64,000 nucleotides of DNA from Pseudomonas psychrophila (GCF_001043005.1 NZ_JYKZ01000005.1:302958-366957), one strand, 5' to 3'; counted from the stretch's first letter, positions 43,394 through 52,516 are shown. Translations and numbers: made by a program. The notes: a model not told the origin generated them from the letters alone.

Positions 43394-43981
43394 TTACGTG
43401 GCGTCCTTGGGATCCACACTCAATGCTTCGCCGATGGCATAGAAGTGGCCGCCTGCAATGTAGTGCAGGCTGCGAAGGTCCGGGGAGGCGGTTTCAAAGT
43501 GCCAGTGCCCATCCCTGAAGACCCGGGTGTCTGCCCAGGCGCCAACGACCTCGCCGATAAACAAGTCATAAGTCGTCTGGTTGTGAGGTTCGTGCAGCAG
43601 TTTGCAGGCGAGCCACGCCGAACAGCCCGCAACGAAGGGCAGATCATGGCCGGGCAGACTGAACAACTCGACACCGCATTGCGCCAGTTTGTCCGCAGTG
43701 TCGAACAGGCTCATGCTGCCAACGTCGCTGGTCAGTTTGAGCTGGCCCACGGTTGGAACCTGAATCACGAAAACGCCACTGTGCTCTACCAATCCCCGCG
43801 TCCGGGTAATCTTGTCCAGCACCACAGTCACTTTTGGCGGTGAAAAATCCAGCGCGCAGGCCCATGCGGCGGCCATCACATCTGTTACCCCCTCGTGCTG
43901 AGCAGATACCAGGACGGTCGGGCCGTGATTGATCAGCCTGTAGGCTTTTTCAAGGGGTACAGCGGCAATGTGGTCGTCCAT
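43394..43981 (-). CDS. flavin reductase-like FMN-binding protein
   Basis: Protein of 195 residues with the split-barrel flavin reductase fold: GPTVLVSAQHEGVTDVMAAAWACALDFSPPKVTVVLD at the N-terminus and SGVFVIQVP. Family members supply reduced flavin to monooxygenases or reduce metals and quinones. GGAG lies 5 bases before the ATG, but a strong terminator ends only 5 bases before that GGAG, leaving no space for a promoter. It is the last gene of a minus-strand unit with an NTF2-like gene and an SRPBCC remnant. Confidence 0.87.
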   Translation of the reverse strand: MDDHIAAVPLEKAYRLINHGPTVLVSAQHEGVTDVMAAAWACALDFSPPKVTVVLDKITRTRGLVEHSGVFVIQVPTVGQLKLTSDVGSMSLFDTADKLAQCGVELFSLPGHDLPFVAGCSAWLACKLLHEPHNQTTYDLFIGEVVGAWADTRVFRDGHWHFETASPDLRSLHYIAGGHFYAIGEALSVDPKDAT

Positions 43982-43994
43982 CGTTACTCCAGAT

Positions 43995-44028
43995 AAAAAG
44001 GCCCCGAATCCATGAATGGACCGGGGCC
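43995..44028 (-). terminator. intrinsic terminator/attenuator before the flavin reductase
   Basis: On the minus strand GGCCCCG and CGGGGCC form a stem, extended inside by TCCAT/ATGGA, followed by TTTTT. It ends the NTF2-like/SRPBCC transcript and abuts the ribosome site (43987-43990) of the flavin reductase gene. Confidence 0.85.
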
Positions 44029-44036
44029 GTTCAGGT

Positions 44037-44340
44037 TTAAGCCGTAGCCGTTCTGCTCAGGTGAAGCTGAAAATTTTCATGGCCGCCTACGATGAGCGAC
44101 TCGATGGTCGCGGTCAATTCGGTCTGCGACACCCGTTCGAAGGTTACTGCCCAGAGAATCACGGTTTTGTGCCCGTAGCTCAGTGGGATCATCCGTACGG
44201 TGGCCACGTAGTTATCGACGGGTAATGGCGACTCAACAAATCGGTATGAGAACTGTAGTTGGGTCTCGTCCACCGACAATAGCTTTTCACGTAATACCGC
44301 TCCTCAGGCTTACCGTCTTCGATAGCGCTGGGAATGCAGC
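44037..44340 (-). pseudogene. SRPBCC (MxaD-like) family remnant
   Basis: Two pieces of an SRPBCC lipid-binding-fold gene in different frames. The downstream piece (VLREKLLSVDETQLQFSYRF then ESPLPVDNYVATVRM) is open to the stop at 44037; its conserved beginning VLREKLL lies before the only usable start. The upstream piece, about 44300-44340, reads IPSAIEDGKPEE in another frame. The expected N-terminal third and about 12 residues between the pieces are missing. I read this as a decayed gene after a deletion and frameshift. It directly follows the NTF2-like gene. Confidence 0.65.
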
Positions 44341-44347
44341 TGCAAGG

Positions 44348-44731
44348 TCAAGGGGCTACATGTGTGTGGTAAATCTTGCTGACCACCGTCCACTTGCCTT
44401 CAACTTTCAGCAGGTTGAAAAAGTCGGTGAAACAGAAACCTGAGATGTCGTTGGTATCGATGCGTGCACTGGCAGCCGTACCCACGATATCGATGTTGAC
44501 GATTGCGCCCTGAGCTTCAGGGGAGGGGCGGAACGCGCTGTCGATGATGTCGAACAACCCTTGAATCGGGCCGCCGGTGAGTTTGCCCTCGGCGTCTACA
44601 CCAAAAATAGTGGCCTGCTCGCTGAAGGCAGGTTTCATGATGCTGCTTTTCGCGTGTTTGCCACCTTCGTTGTACAGGTTCAGTACGGCGACGATTGCGT
44701 TGTATTCCTGCACGTAAGTTGGATTGCTCAT
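44348..44731 (-). CDS. NTF2-like (SnoaL-fold) protein
   Basis: Protein of 127 residues with the NTF2/SnoaL pattern: YNAIVAVLNLYNEGGKHAKSSIMKPAFSEQATIFG, then GTAASARIDTNDISGFCFTDFFNLLKVEGKWTVVSKIYH. Members are small ligand-binding or dehydratase-like proteins; function here unknown. First gene of the minus-strand unit leading to the flavin reductase. A paired operator lies about 120-165 bases upstream. Confidence 0.82.
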   Translation of the reverse strand: MSNPTYVQEYNAIVAVLNLYNEGGKHAKSSIMKPAFSEQATIFGVDAEGKLTGGPIQGLFDIIDSAFRPSPEAQGAIVNIDIVGTAASARIDTNDISGFCFTDFFNLLKVEGKWTVVSKIYHTHVAP

Positions 44732-45124
44732 GATGTAGTCCTGTTGGTGGGCTCAGTGATAATTGGCTTGTTAACAAGCCGTGCTTGCCTGGCGAGTGAG
44801 GGGGCGCAGCGCACTGTTTGGCGTGAGCCCCGTCACCGAAATCATATTAATGTAGTGATCACTATTTAATTTGATCATTCTATAGTGATCACTACAGTAT
44901 GTGTCAATGACTTCGTGGGGAGCGTTGGATTTTCCGGACGACATCAGCGAACAGGCAAAGCACTGCCTAACCCGACAAGAGGCCAAAGGGAGGGGCGAGA
45001 AGGGAGAAGTAGCTGCGTGGCGAGCACGCTGAGACGAGTGTCTGCGGTCTCTGATCGTGCTTGAAGTTGCCGGTGGCAAACCGGCAAGCACAGGGTGGGG
45101 CAGATCAGGTCACACGGCTATAAG
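44732..45124. other. intergenic region with paired operator
   Basis: About 390 bases. The part next to the NTF2-like gene is A+T-rich and holds two identical palindromes (44852-44895). The remainder towards the lacI-type gene contains only short open frames without recognisable features. Confidence 0.45.
44852..44895. promoter_or_regulatory. two 14-bp operators 30 bp apart
   Basis: GTAGTGATCACTAT (44852-44865) and ATAGTGATCACTAC (44882-44895) are exact inverted copies, each with the perfect core palindrome TAGTGATCACTA. Their centres are 30 bases apart, close to three helical turns, so two dimers would bind on one face. A TGATCATT element lies between them. Confidence 0.65.
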
Positions 45125-46123
45125 TTACAGGGACATGCGTTCTACAAGGGGGCAGGGAACCTTGTGAATGAAGGGTTCATCCTTGTTTTCGATCAGGTGC
45201 AGCGCGGCGCGGCGACCCATCTCGTAATAGGGCAGTTGCACGGTGCTTAGGGGCGGATAAAACAACTCTGCGACACCGATCATATTGTCGAAACCCAGTA
45301 CGGCGACGTCGGATGGAATGCTTAAACCTTGGCCAAGCAGGAACTGGTAGGCAATCAAGGCGATCCGGTCGTTACCACACACCAGCAGGTCGAAGGTCGG
45401 CGTTGCCGGTGAATCGCCCAATTGACGCTTGAGCGCCTCAATGGTTTCCAGGTACTCATCATCTGCAGACAAATCATACTGCCGCACAGTGTCCAGGGGG
45501 ATGCCTGCCTCTGTGAATGCACGTGACAATCCCTGCTGGCGCAGCTTCCAGGCGATGCTGTTGCGCGGCAGGTTAATGCACAGCGGGCGTCGATAACCGC
45601 GTTGCAGTGCCTGACTCACCGCCTGGTATTGGCCTTCTTCGTCATCGGAGACATAACACGCCACGCCCGGGCTGGAGCTTATGCAGTTGCTCAGCACCAG
45701 CGGGTAGCTGCGCAACACCTCAGGTATCTCCAGTTCGCGCAGTTCCATGGAACTGAACACGATTCCGTCTGGACGATGTGACAGCATCAGGTCTATGGAT
45801 CGGGAATCTGGCGGGGTGTCGAACACGTTGATGATCAGGACGTTCCAGCCATTTTCCCGTGCCGTATGTTCCAGCGAGAGCAACATGTTCACGGCGAAAG
45901 GGGTGGTTGCAGTGTCGAGGGCGAAAACCCCGATCAATTTGCTGCTGAAATGCCCCCCGCGGATATTGCGCGCAGAGAGGCTGGGTACATAGCCCAGGGT
46001 TTCGATGGCTTGCCGGACAGTCGCGAGTGTCTCGGCATTAAGTTTTTCGGGACTGTTGATAGCTCGAGACACGGTCATCAGGGAAACCCCTGCTAACCGT
46101 GCAACGTCTTTAACCGAGGCCAT
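45125..46123 (-). CDS. cscR: LacI-family repressor of the sucrose genes
   Basis: LacI-type regulator of 332 residues with helix-turn-helix VKDVARLAGVSLMTVSRAIN and hinge ALN-like segment, then a periplasmic-binding-like sugar domain (LIGVFALDTATTPFAVNMLLSLE; GFDNMIGVAELFYPPLSTV). It follows the porin gene on the minus strand in the sucrose cluster, so it is the probable sucrose/fructose-responsive repressor. The symbol rests on context as well as family. Confidence 0.8.
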   Translation of the reverse strand: MASVKDVARLAGVSLMTVSRAINSPEKLNAETLATVRQAIETLGYVPSLSARNIRGGHFSSKLIGVFALDTATTPFAVNMLLSLEHTARENGWNVLIINVFDTPPDSRSIDLMLSHRPDGIVFSSMELRELEIPEVLRSYPLVLSNCISSSPGVACYVSDDEEGQYQAVSQALQRGYRRPLCINLPRNSIAWKLRQQGLSRAFTEAGIPLDTVRQYDLSADDEYLETIEALKRQLGDSPATPTFDLLVCGNDRIALIAYQFLLGQGLSIPSDVAVLGFDNMIGVAELFYPPLSTVQLPYYEMGRRAALHLIENKDEPFIHKVPCPLVERMSL

Positions 46124-46243
46124 TTACGGATGCCATTGATTTTTCTCCATGCATGAACGTCATGTTCGGCAGGAGCATGACATCTTGGCAATGGTGACGT
46201 AAATGACCGAGTCTTTCTCGCGCGACGGCTCGACCGTTTCAGG

Positions 46244-47437
46244 TCAGAAAAAATAATACTTGAAGCGCACCCGGGCACCATAGCGATCGCTGTCGTCATT
46301 TGCCCGACTCCCATCATTATCGGGAAGGTTGAGCATTGACCAATAGGCACCCAGATCAATATTGAAGTTGTCCATGTCCATGACATTGGTGATGCGATAA
46401 GACGTGTGGATCGTGTGAATATCATACCGGCCAGGAACAGTTGCCACACCGTCTTTGGCTACCAGATTATTCATGTTAAACGCTTGAATATCATTGTTGG
46501 CAAAGATGTAGCCGAGTTCAAAGTTGCGCCACAATATATTGCTCCCGGCACTGAAGTCTTTTTCATCCTTGGCGTTCATGTACGCCGTGCTGATATTAAA
46601 AACCATGCCGTCGTTGGGATCTTCCTTTAATGAATTCCAGGTAAAGGTCGCGCCATATCCCGTGCGTTGTGACTGGTCTTGAATATCTCCCGAGGCATCG
46701 CGAAAGCCATACGCATTGCTGACGATGTTGGTTTCCATCGCCAGCGCGATGGAAGCTTTGTCGAAACGCAACGCGGCGACGGGCCGGACGTAGGCTGCAT
46801 TTTTTTCATTTTCCAGCACATTGCCGTGATAGCCATTGTCGGCAAACAGGGTAGTACCGTCCTTTACCAGGGTATTCAGTTCGAGGTACAGCGGCCCTGC
46901 CTCCTTGCTCAGCAGTACTGCGCCGCCACCGCTGCTGCGCCCACGTCCTTCTTTCATCATATAGATGTAGCCGAAGCCATCGCTGTACAGGTCGTTGGAG
47001 GTATTACCCGAATACTGGATGAACGTGTCCTGGTTAAGCGGGAACATGTCGTAGGCTTCAAAACGGCCAACTTTGATTTTCCAGTTTTTCTCCTGACCAA
47101 AAAAGAACGCCGCATCATCAGCACTCAAGTTCCCGGATACATTAACCAGTGGTTGAACGCTAAATCCGGCGAACTGATCATTTTTCCCTTTTCGGTATCC
47201 ATCGAGCCCCAAAAGAATTCGCCCGTTGATATCCCATTTTTCCGAGTCACCGACACGCCAGTCTTTATTGTCATCGGTTTTGAAAGACGTCAACTGACCC
47301 GCACTACTGGCGGCATCAAGGTTGAACTCTACATCGCCGTAGACTTTCAAATCGCCGTGTTCCGTAGTCCAGGTCATATCCGCCATGCCCGACGAAGAAA
47401 ACATGCCCAGTAAACAAACAACTAAACTCTTTTTCAT
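46244..47437 (-). CDS. carbohydrate porin of the sucrose cluster (RafY/ScrY-like role)
   Basis: Outer-membrane protein of 397 residues with signal peptide ending GMA and a mature start DMTWTTEHGDLKVYGDVEFNLDA; alternating beta strands and a C-terminal FKYYFF typical of porins. It sits between cscB and the LacI gene, so a sucrose or oligosaccharide channel is likely. The DNA is clearly richer in A+T than the neighbours and codon use looks different, suggesting recent acquisition. Confidence 0.83.
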   Translation of the reverse strand: MKKSLVVCLLGMFSSSGMADMTWTTEHGDLKVYGDVEFNLDAASSAGQLTSFKTDDNKDWRVGDSEKWDINGRILLGLDGYRKGKNDQFAGFSVQPLVNVSGNLSADDAAFFFGQEKNWKIKVGRFEAYDMFPLNQDTFIQYSGNTSNDLYSDGFGYIYMMKEGRGRSSGGGAVLLSKEAGPLYLELNTLVKDGTTLFADNGYHGNVLENEKNAAYVRPVAALRFDKASIALAMETNIVSNAYGFRDASGDIQDQSQRTGYGATFTWNSLKEDPNDGMVFNISTAYMNAKDEKDFSAGSNILWRNFELGYIFANNDIQAFNMNNLVAKDGVATVPGRYDIHTIHTSYRITNVMDMDNFNIDLGAYWSMLNLPDNDGSRANDDSDRYGARVRFKYYFF

Positions 47438-47585
47438 GGCCGTGCCCCATCAAGTTGTGGACGCACTTTCCCTTTCCCAAAGAATGGGAGGGCGTACGTT
47501 TTTTTGTTTTAGTGTGCTACGAGAGCAAGCCCAGCGACTTTCAATGCTCAACGTTCTGCTTTTTTAGTGCGCAAAGGCACCGTCG

Positions 47586-48863
47586 CTACACGATTGCTGT
47601 CGTGGCCGGTGGTGAAGGCGCGTGATCCGGGACGGTGGAGCAGGGGGTTCGAGACGACTGCGAACGCAAGGTCAAGCACGAGATCAGGAGGCAAACACCC
47701 ACGACTCCGGCCATCAGTACATACACGCTGGAAAATCCAATATGGTCATAGCCATACCCGGCGACAGGGGCCAGGAACATGGCGGTCAACGACTGGGCCA
47801 CCTGGAAGCCCACGAGATAGAGGGTGGCAGACAAGCGCGGATCGAAATTACCGGCAATGTACTTGAATGCGGAGACCAGCAAGATCGGCACTTCGAGTGC
47901 ATGCAACATCTTGCAACTGGCAATCACCCACACATCCACGGCCACTCCGGAGCCCAAAATGCGCACGAACATGATGGTACCTGTGAGGATCAAGCCATTC
48001 TTGGCTCCGATCCGCGATATCAGCCAGGGCGCAAACAGCATGCACAGCGCTTCAACGAAAACCTGTGAGGAGTTCAGATAGCCATAGGCGCGAATCCCGT
48101 CTTCCGGGTTCGGATAAAAGGAGGAGAAATACACGGGGAACTGTTGGTCATAGACCGCGTAAATTCCGCAAACCCCGGTCATGAATAGACCGAACGCCCA
48201 GAAGCGGGGCAGGGTCATGAGCACCCAGAAGTCCTTCATCCGCACCGGGTTGGCAAACGCCTTGGCCGCCTGGGATGTTGAGTCGCAATATTTGCCCAGG
48301 TCCATGCGAAACAGGATCAGCAGAAAGATGATCCCCGATCCACTGCTCATGTAGAACATGATGTTGGGATTGATGCTGAACATGACCCCTACCACACCGG
48401 TGGCAGAAGCCCAACCCAGCGATCCCCACAGCCTGGCCTTGCCGAACTCGAAGCCCATGTGGCGCGATAACCGCTCCGTGTAGGACTCGATAAGACCGGC
48501 CCCCGCGAGCATGGCAAAGCCCAGAAACGCTGCACCCACCACGACGCCCAGTACCAGGTTGGTGGCCAACAGCCAGGAGTAGACATAGATACAAAAAGGC
48601 GCGGTGCAGCAGAGCAATACGCCAATCCAGACCAGCAGTTTTTTCGACATGCCCAGTCGATCCTGGAGCACGCCATAGAAAGGCAGGATAAGCATGGCCG
48701 CAATGGTATTGGCCGCAAAGACCATGCCCGTCTCGGCGCCATTCAAGCCTATGGCTTTGTGTATCCAGATTGAGAAAAGCGAGAAGCTCGATGAGAAGGC
48801 AAAGAAGAAGAAGTAAAGCAAACCACTGACTTGCAAGTACTCGATTTTGCTAGATGCGCGCAT
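47586..48863 (-). CDS. cscB: sucrose:proton symporter (LacY/RafB/CscB family)
   Basis: MFS oligosaccharide:H+ symporter of 425 residues. LLYFFFFAFSSSFSLFSIWIHKAIGLNGAETGMVFAANTIAAML corresponds to the LacY N-terminal helices, and GFEFGKARLWGSLGWA is the LacY-type loop with its arginine. GAGGGTGCCTC precedes the ATG. Divergent from the sucrose hydrolase gene over a LacI-type operator; its leader also carries an A-rich Hfq/Crc-type tract. Confidence 0.88.
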   Translation of the reverse strand: MRASSKIEYLQVSGLLYFFFFAFSSSFSLFSIWIHKAIGLNGAETGMVFAANTIAAMLILPFYGVLQDRLGMSKKLLVWIGVLLCCTAPFCIYVYSWLLATNLVLGVVVGAAFLGFAMLAGAGLIESYTERLSRHMGFEFGKARLWGSLGWASATGVVGVMFSINPNIMFYMSSGSGIIFLLILFRMDLGKYCDSTSQAAKAFANPVRMKDFWVLMTLPRFWAFGLFMTGVCGIYAVYDQQFPVYFSSFYPNPEDGIRAYGYLNSSQVFVEALCMLFAPWLISRIGAKNGLILTGTIMFVRILGSGVAVDVWVIASCKMLHALEVPILLVSAFKYIAGNFDPRLSATLYLVGFQVAQSLTAMFLAPVAGYGYDHIGFSSVYVLMAGVVGVCLLISCLTLRSQSSRTPCSTVPDHAPSPPATTAIV

Positions 48864-48875
48864 TGAGGCACCCTC

Positions 48876-48890
48876 TTGTTTTTATTTTTG
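48876..48890 (-). promoter_or_regulatory. candidate Hfq/Crc motif before cscB
   Basis: Minus strand CAAAAATAAAAACAA followed by GAGGG, between the operator and the cscB start. Confidence 0.5.
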
Positions 48891-48902
48891 ATAACGTTAA
48901 CA
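48889..48902. promoter_or_regulatory. LacI-type operator in the csc divergent promoter
   Basis: TGATAACGTTAACA has the central CG and imperfect dyad symmetry of LacI/GalR-family sites. It lies between cscB (start 48863) and cscA (start 49069). Confidence 0.55.
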
Positions 48903-49068
48903 TCGAAGATATTACGCGCTTGGCGGTTGCTCGCTGTCAAGCGCAATTCCAGGGGAGGGCCGCAAGGATTGATTCTGATGGCGCGAGGTTTACGCCAACC
49001 CGGATGCGCCAGCGACAGGGACGGATCAGAGAGCTGGCCACTCAATACCCATTCAAACAAGGATAATC

Positions 49069-50544
49069 ATGCACGCTGTCTTGCTGGATAAAGCGCATCA
49101 CGCCATCAAAGAAAAACTGCCCGAACGTGGCAACGATCATCGCCTCGGTTTTCATCTGTCGCCCCCTGTGGGGTGGATGAATGACCCGAACGGGCTGGTG
49201 TACTTTCGGGGTGAATACCATGTGTTTTATCAGCATCACCCGTACTCACCACAGTGGGGCCCCATGCACTGGGGGCACGCCAAAAGCCATGACCTGGTGC
49301 ATTGGGAACATCTGCCCATCGCGCTGGCACCCAGTGATCCCTATGATCGGGACGGATGTTTTTCGGGATCGGCAGTGGTGGTCGACGATACGCTTTATCT
49401 GATCTACACCGGGCATGTCTGGCTGGGTTCACCAAGGGATGACAATCACATCCAGCAGGTGCAGTGCCTGGCCAGCAGCACGGATGGCATCACCTTCACC
49501 AAGCATGGAGTGATCATCGATGCACCACCCGAGCCTGAGATCATGCACTTTCGTGATCCAAAGGTCTGGAAGCGCGGGGAACAATGGTGGATGGCTTTGG
49601 GAGCGCGCAAGGGTGATGACCCGCAGCTGTTAATCTATCGTTCTGTGGACCTGTACCACTGGGAATACCTGAGCTGTGCCCTGCAAGGCGTGCGCGAGTC
49701 AGACGGCTACATGTGGGAATGTCCTGACTTGTTCGAGCTGGATGGCAGCGACGTTTTTCTTTATTCGCCCCAGGGCCTCAAACCCAGCGGTTACGCTAAC
49801 TGGAACAAATTCCAGAACAGCTATCGCCTCGGCAAGTTGGACGACAGCGGCCACTTCAACCCCAATGCAGCACTGCACGAGCTTGATCACGGCCATGACT
49901 TTTATGCTGCCCAAACCCTGCTGGCACCGGACGGGCGACGCCTGCTTTGGGCGTGGATGGACATGTGGGACTGCCCGATGCCAAGCCAGGCGCAACACTG
50001 GTGCGGCGCGCTGTCCTTGCCCCGTGAGCTGAGTCTTGAAGGCGATCGCCTGCGCATGCGTCCCGCCCGTGAGCTGACTGCGTTACGCAAGTCTCAACAC
50101 GGGCTGCAGATCCCGGTGGTGGAGTCTGCCAGTCGCCCCCTCGATGTGCGTGGCGCACTGCTTGAAATTGAAATCGAGCTGGATCTGGCTGGCAGCACCG
50201 CCGAACACTTTGGTCTTGCCCTGCGCTGCAGCGAAGATCAACACGAGCGGACGTTGTTGTACTTCGATGCCATGGCCCGTCGCCTGGTTCTCGACCGGCA
50301 ACATTCGGGCGCGGGCGTGAGCGGTGTTCGCAGTGTTCCGATAAGCCCGGAACAGACCCGGATAGCACTGCGGATTTTTCTCGATCGCTCATCGATCGAG
50401 GTGTTCGTCGACGACGGTGCCTACACCATGACCAGCCGGATTTATCCACGGCCCGACAGCCTCGGGATAAGTGCGTTTGCCGTCAACGGGACAGGGGTGT
50501 TTGGCGATCTCGAGGCCTGGGAACTGACCGACCTTAAAATCTGA
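49069..50544 (+). CDS. cscA: sucrose-6-phosphate/sucrose hydrolase (GH32 invertase)
   Basis: Cytoplasmic beta-fructosidase of 491 residues splitting sucrose to glucose and fructose. GH32 catalytic residues are in place: nucleophile Asp39 (WMNDPNG), transition-state Asp163 (FRDPK) and acid/base Glu217 (WECPD). The C-terminal beta-sandwich contains LRIFLDRSSIEVFVDDG. No signal peptide. As CscB is a proton symporter rather than a PTS enzyme, free sucrose is the likely substrate. AAGGATAATC precedes the ATG. Confidence 0.93.
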   Translation: MHAVLLDKAHHAIKEKLPERGNDHRLGFHLSPPVGWMNDPNGLVYFRGEYHVFYQHHPYSPQWGPMHWGHAKSHDLVHWEHLPIALAPSDPYDRDGCFSGSAVVVDDTLYLIYTGHVWLGSPRDDNHIQQVQCLASSTDGITFTKHGVIIDAPPEPEIMHFRDPKVWKRGEQWWMALGARKGDDPQLLIYRSVDLYHWEYLSCALQGVRESDGYMWECPDLFELDGSDVFLYSPQGLKPSGYANWNKFQNSYRLGKLDDSGHFNPNAALHELDHGHDFYAAQTLLAPDGRRLLWAWMDMWDCPMPSQAQHWCGALSLPRELSLEGDRLRMRPARELTALRKSQHGLQIPVVESASRPLDVRGALLEIEIELDLAGSTAEHFGLALRCSEDQHERTLLYFDAMARRLVLDRQHSGAGVSGVRSVPISPEQTRIALRIFLDRSSIEVFVDDGAYTMTSRIYPRPDSLGISAFAVNGTGVFGDLEAWELTDLKI

Positions 50545-50557
50545 CCTCATCCGGGAT

Positions 50558-50588
50558 GAGCCCATTGGCACTGCTTGGCAATGGGCTC
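50558..50588. terminator. 10-bp hairpin between convergent cscA and DUF2256 gene
   Basis: GAGCCCATTG and CAATGGGCTC pair perfectly around an 11-base loop. It starts 13 bases after the cscA stop and overlaps the stop codon of the DUF2256 gene. No T run follows on either strand. Confidence 0.6.
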
Positions 50589-50721
50589 ACAGGTGCTTGC
50601 TACGTCGGCAACGCTCTGAGCAGTAACGCACCTCATCCCAACAGCGAGCCCACTTCTTTCGCCATGTGAAGGGCAGGCCACAGGTCACGCAGGTTTTGAC
50701 GGGCAACTCGCTCTTTTTCAA
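50587..50721 (-). CDS. DUF2256 zinc-ribbon-like small protein
   Basis: A 44-residue protein easily missed because it starts with TTG. It reads [20 protein letters not shown], then [16 protein letters not shown], with two CxxC-like pairs that could bind zinc and a basic tail. This is the DUF2256 pattern, a tiny protein commonly encoded beside cryptochrome/photolyase-family genes. The TTG overlaps the photolyase stop as TTGA, and an upstream in-frame stop rules out a longer start. Function unknown; cotranscription with the photolyase is very likely. Confidence 0.85.
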   Translation of the reverse strand: MKKSELPVKTCVTCGLPFTWRKKWARCWDEVRYCSERCRRSKHL

Positions 50722-52256
50722 AGTGACTCGCCTTTATCCAGTGTGGCAAGCAACAACTGGCCTCGCTGCCACAGCGCCTGCTGTTTGGATTCAGGCATCC
50801 GGTCAAGGTTTTTATAAATCATGCCCATGCGCTGATTGCCCCGCAAAAGCTCACCGTGACGCATCAGGAAGTGCCAATAGAGCGCGTTGAAAGGGCAGGC
50901 GTCATCGGTGGTGCTTTCGCTCACTTTGTAAGCGCAGCCACGGCAATAGTCGGACATGCGCTTGATGTACTGGCCGCTGGCACAGTAAGGCTTGGACCCC
51001 AGATAGCCGCCATCGGCGTGCATGACCATGCCCAGAGTGTTGGGCAACTCCACCCAGTCGAAGGCATCCATGTAGATGGCCAGGTACCACTCGCATATTT
51101 GGCTTGGCAGGATGCCGGCGAGCAGGGCGAAATTGCCGGTCACCATCAGCCGCTGGATATGGTGAGCATAGGCATGTTCGAGGCTTTGGCCGATGGCTTG
51201 GCTCATGCAGTTCATTTTCGTGTCGCCGGTCCAGTAGAACTCTGGAAGCGACCGGGTGTTGCCGAATACATTGCCATCGGCATAGTCAGGCATCTTCAGC
51301 CAGTAAACCCCACGCACGTATTCCCGCCAGCCGATGAGTTGGCGAATAAAGCCTTCGGCGGCATTGAGTGCAATGCTGCCCGACCAGTACGCGGACTCCA
51401 CATCGCTGCACAGCTGGCGAACATCCAGCAAGCCAATATTGAGCGCAGCACTGATGCGGGCATGAAACAGAAACGGCTCGTCGCTGGCCATGGCATCCTG
51501 ATAATCGCCGAAGGCTGCCAGGCCCCAGTCCAGGAAGTAGCTCCACAATGCCTGAGCCTGGGCGTGAGTAACCGGATAGTCGAATGTATCGAGGGTGCCA
51601 TAGTGGGTGGAGAAGTTTTTTGCCACCAACTCCAGTACATCCCGGGTAATAGCATCGGGTGAGAAGCGGGCGGGCGAGGGCGGCTTGATGCCTTTGGGCA
51701 GCGCCTTGCGGTTTTCTGCATCAAAGTTCCAGGCGCCCCCGACCGGGCTGCCATCGCCGTTGAGTAACAACCCGCTCTTGCGCCGCATCTCTCGGTAAAA
51801 ATATTCCATGCGCAGCTGCTTTTTGGCATTCGCCCAGGCGGAAAACTCAGGGCGCGAGCAGAGAAAGCGCGCGTCGCCATGCCACTGGATGCCCGCGCCA
51901 CATGCCCTGAGTGAATGCTCAAGACGCCAATCGCCGCACTCCGTCATATGGATTTCATCAGGCTGCAGGAGTGCTTCCCAGCGCCGTAATTCATTTGGCA
52001 CAGATCCGCTGTTGTTCGGGTCATCGAGCTTGACGTACTGCACCCGGATTCCACGCTGCTGCAGAGCCTCGGCGAAATGGCGCATGGCACTGAAAACCAG
52101 AACGATTTTTTGCGGATGATGGGGAACATGGCTGGCTTCCTCCATCACCTCGACCAGCAGCACGATGTCGTTTTCGGTATCCAGGCCCTGCAATGAAGCA
52201 TGGTCAAAAGACAATTGGTCGCCCAAGATGAGGCACAGTCGGCGGGTAGCATTCAT
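50718..52256 (-). CDS. phrB: iron-sulfur (6-4) photolyase / FeS-BCP family
   Basis: Flavoprotein of 512 residues of the prokaryotic (6-4) photolyase group, repairing UV-induced pyrimidine (6-4) lesions with light. N-terminal [13 protein letters not shown] antenna domain; the four cluster cysteines are Cys350, Cys438, Cys441 and Cys454, the same numbers as those I recall for the 4Fe-4S cluster of Agrobacterium PhrB. FAD region: [28 protein letters not shown]. Followed by a DUF2256 gene. A LitR-type operator 75-100 bases upstream predicts light induction. Confidence 0.93.
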   Translation of the reverse strand: MNATRRLCLILGDQLSFDHASLQGLDTENDIVLLVEVMEEASHVPHHPQKIVLVFSAMRHFAEALQQRGIRVQYVKLDDPNNSGSVPNELRRWEALLQPDEIHMTECGDWRLEHSLRACGAGIQWHGDARFLCSRPEFSAWANAKKQLRMEYFYREMRRKSGLLLNGDGSPVGGAWNFDAENRKALPKGIKPPSPARFSPDAITRDVLELVAKNFSTHYGTLDTFDYPVTHAQAQALWSYFLDWGLAAFGDYQDAMASDEPFLFHARISAALNIGLLDVRQLCSDVESAYWSGSIALNAAEGFIRQLIGWREYVRGVYWLKMPDYADGNVFGNTRSLPEFYWTGDTKMNCMSQAIGQSLEHAYAHHIQRLMVTGNFALLAGILPSQICEWYLAIYMDAFDWVELPNTLGMVMHADGGYLGSKPYCASGQYIKRMSDYCRGCAYKVSESTTDDACPFNALYWHFLMRHGELLRGNQRMGMIYKNLDRMPESKQQALWQRGQLLLATLDKGESL

Positions 52257-52325
52257 CGAGCAGATTTCCGTTGAGAATACACGTGTGAAGGCCTGGGGAC
52301 TTCAAGGCGAAAGGAAGCCAGGGCT

Positions 52326-52355
52326 ACTTGTACAGAGATTAATTATTGTACAAGT
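52326..52355. promoter_or_regulatory. LitR-type light-response operator
   Basis: ACTTGTACA (52326-52334) and TGTACAAGT (52347-52355) are perfect 9-base inverted arms with a 12-base A+T-rich spacer. The core TGTACA-N12-TGTACA matches the consensus I recall for class II LitR in P. putida. It lies between the divergent photolyase and DUF4239 genes. Confidence 0.8.
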
Positions 52356-52516
52356 ATTTGGTGTCCAGCTGGCAGGAAAACGCCTGCGATCTTTTCCGGA
52401 CAGCGCCCATTCCCGGGGCTTGTGTGCAGGGTATCGAATACGGTTTTTTTCAAATGTATGTGTGTTGCGGCCGTGTTATAACGCGTGCACCCGTATAAAA
52501 ACCCTAAGAAAAAACT

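Noticed and set aside
44771..45091. A 106-codon minus-strand frame between the NTF2-like and cscR genes, and a short plus-strand frame from 44907
   Set aside because: Both cover or abut the operator region, lack ribosome sites and show no recognisable motif.
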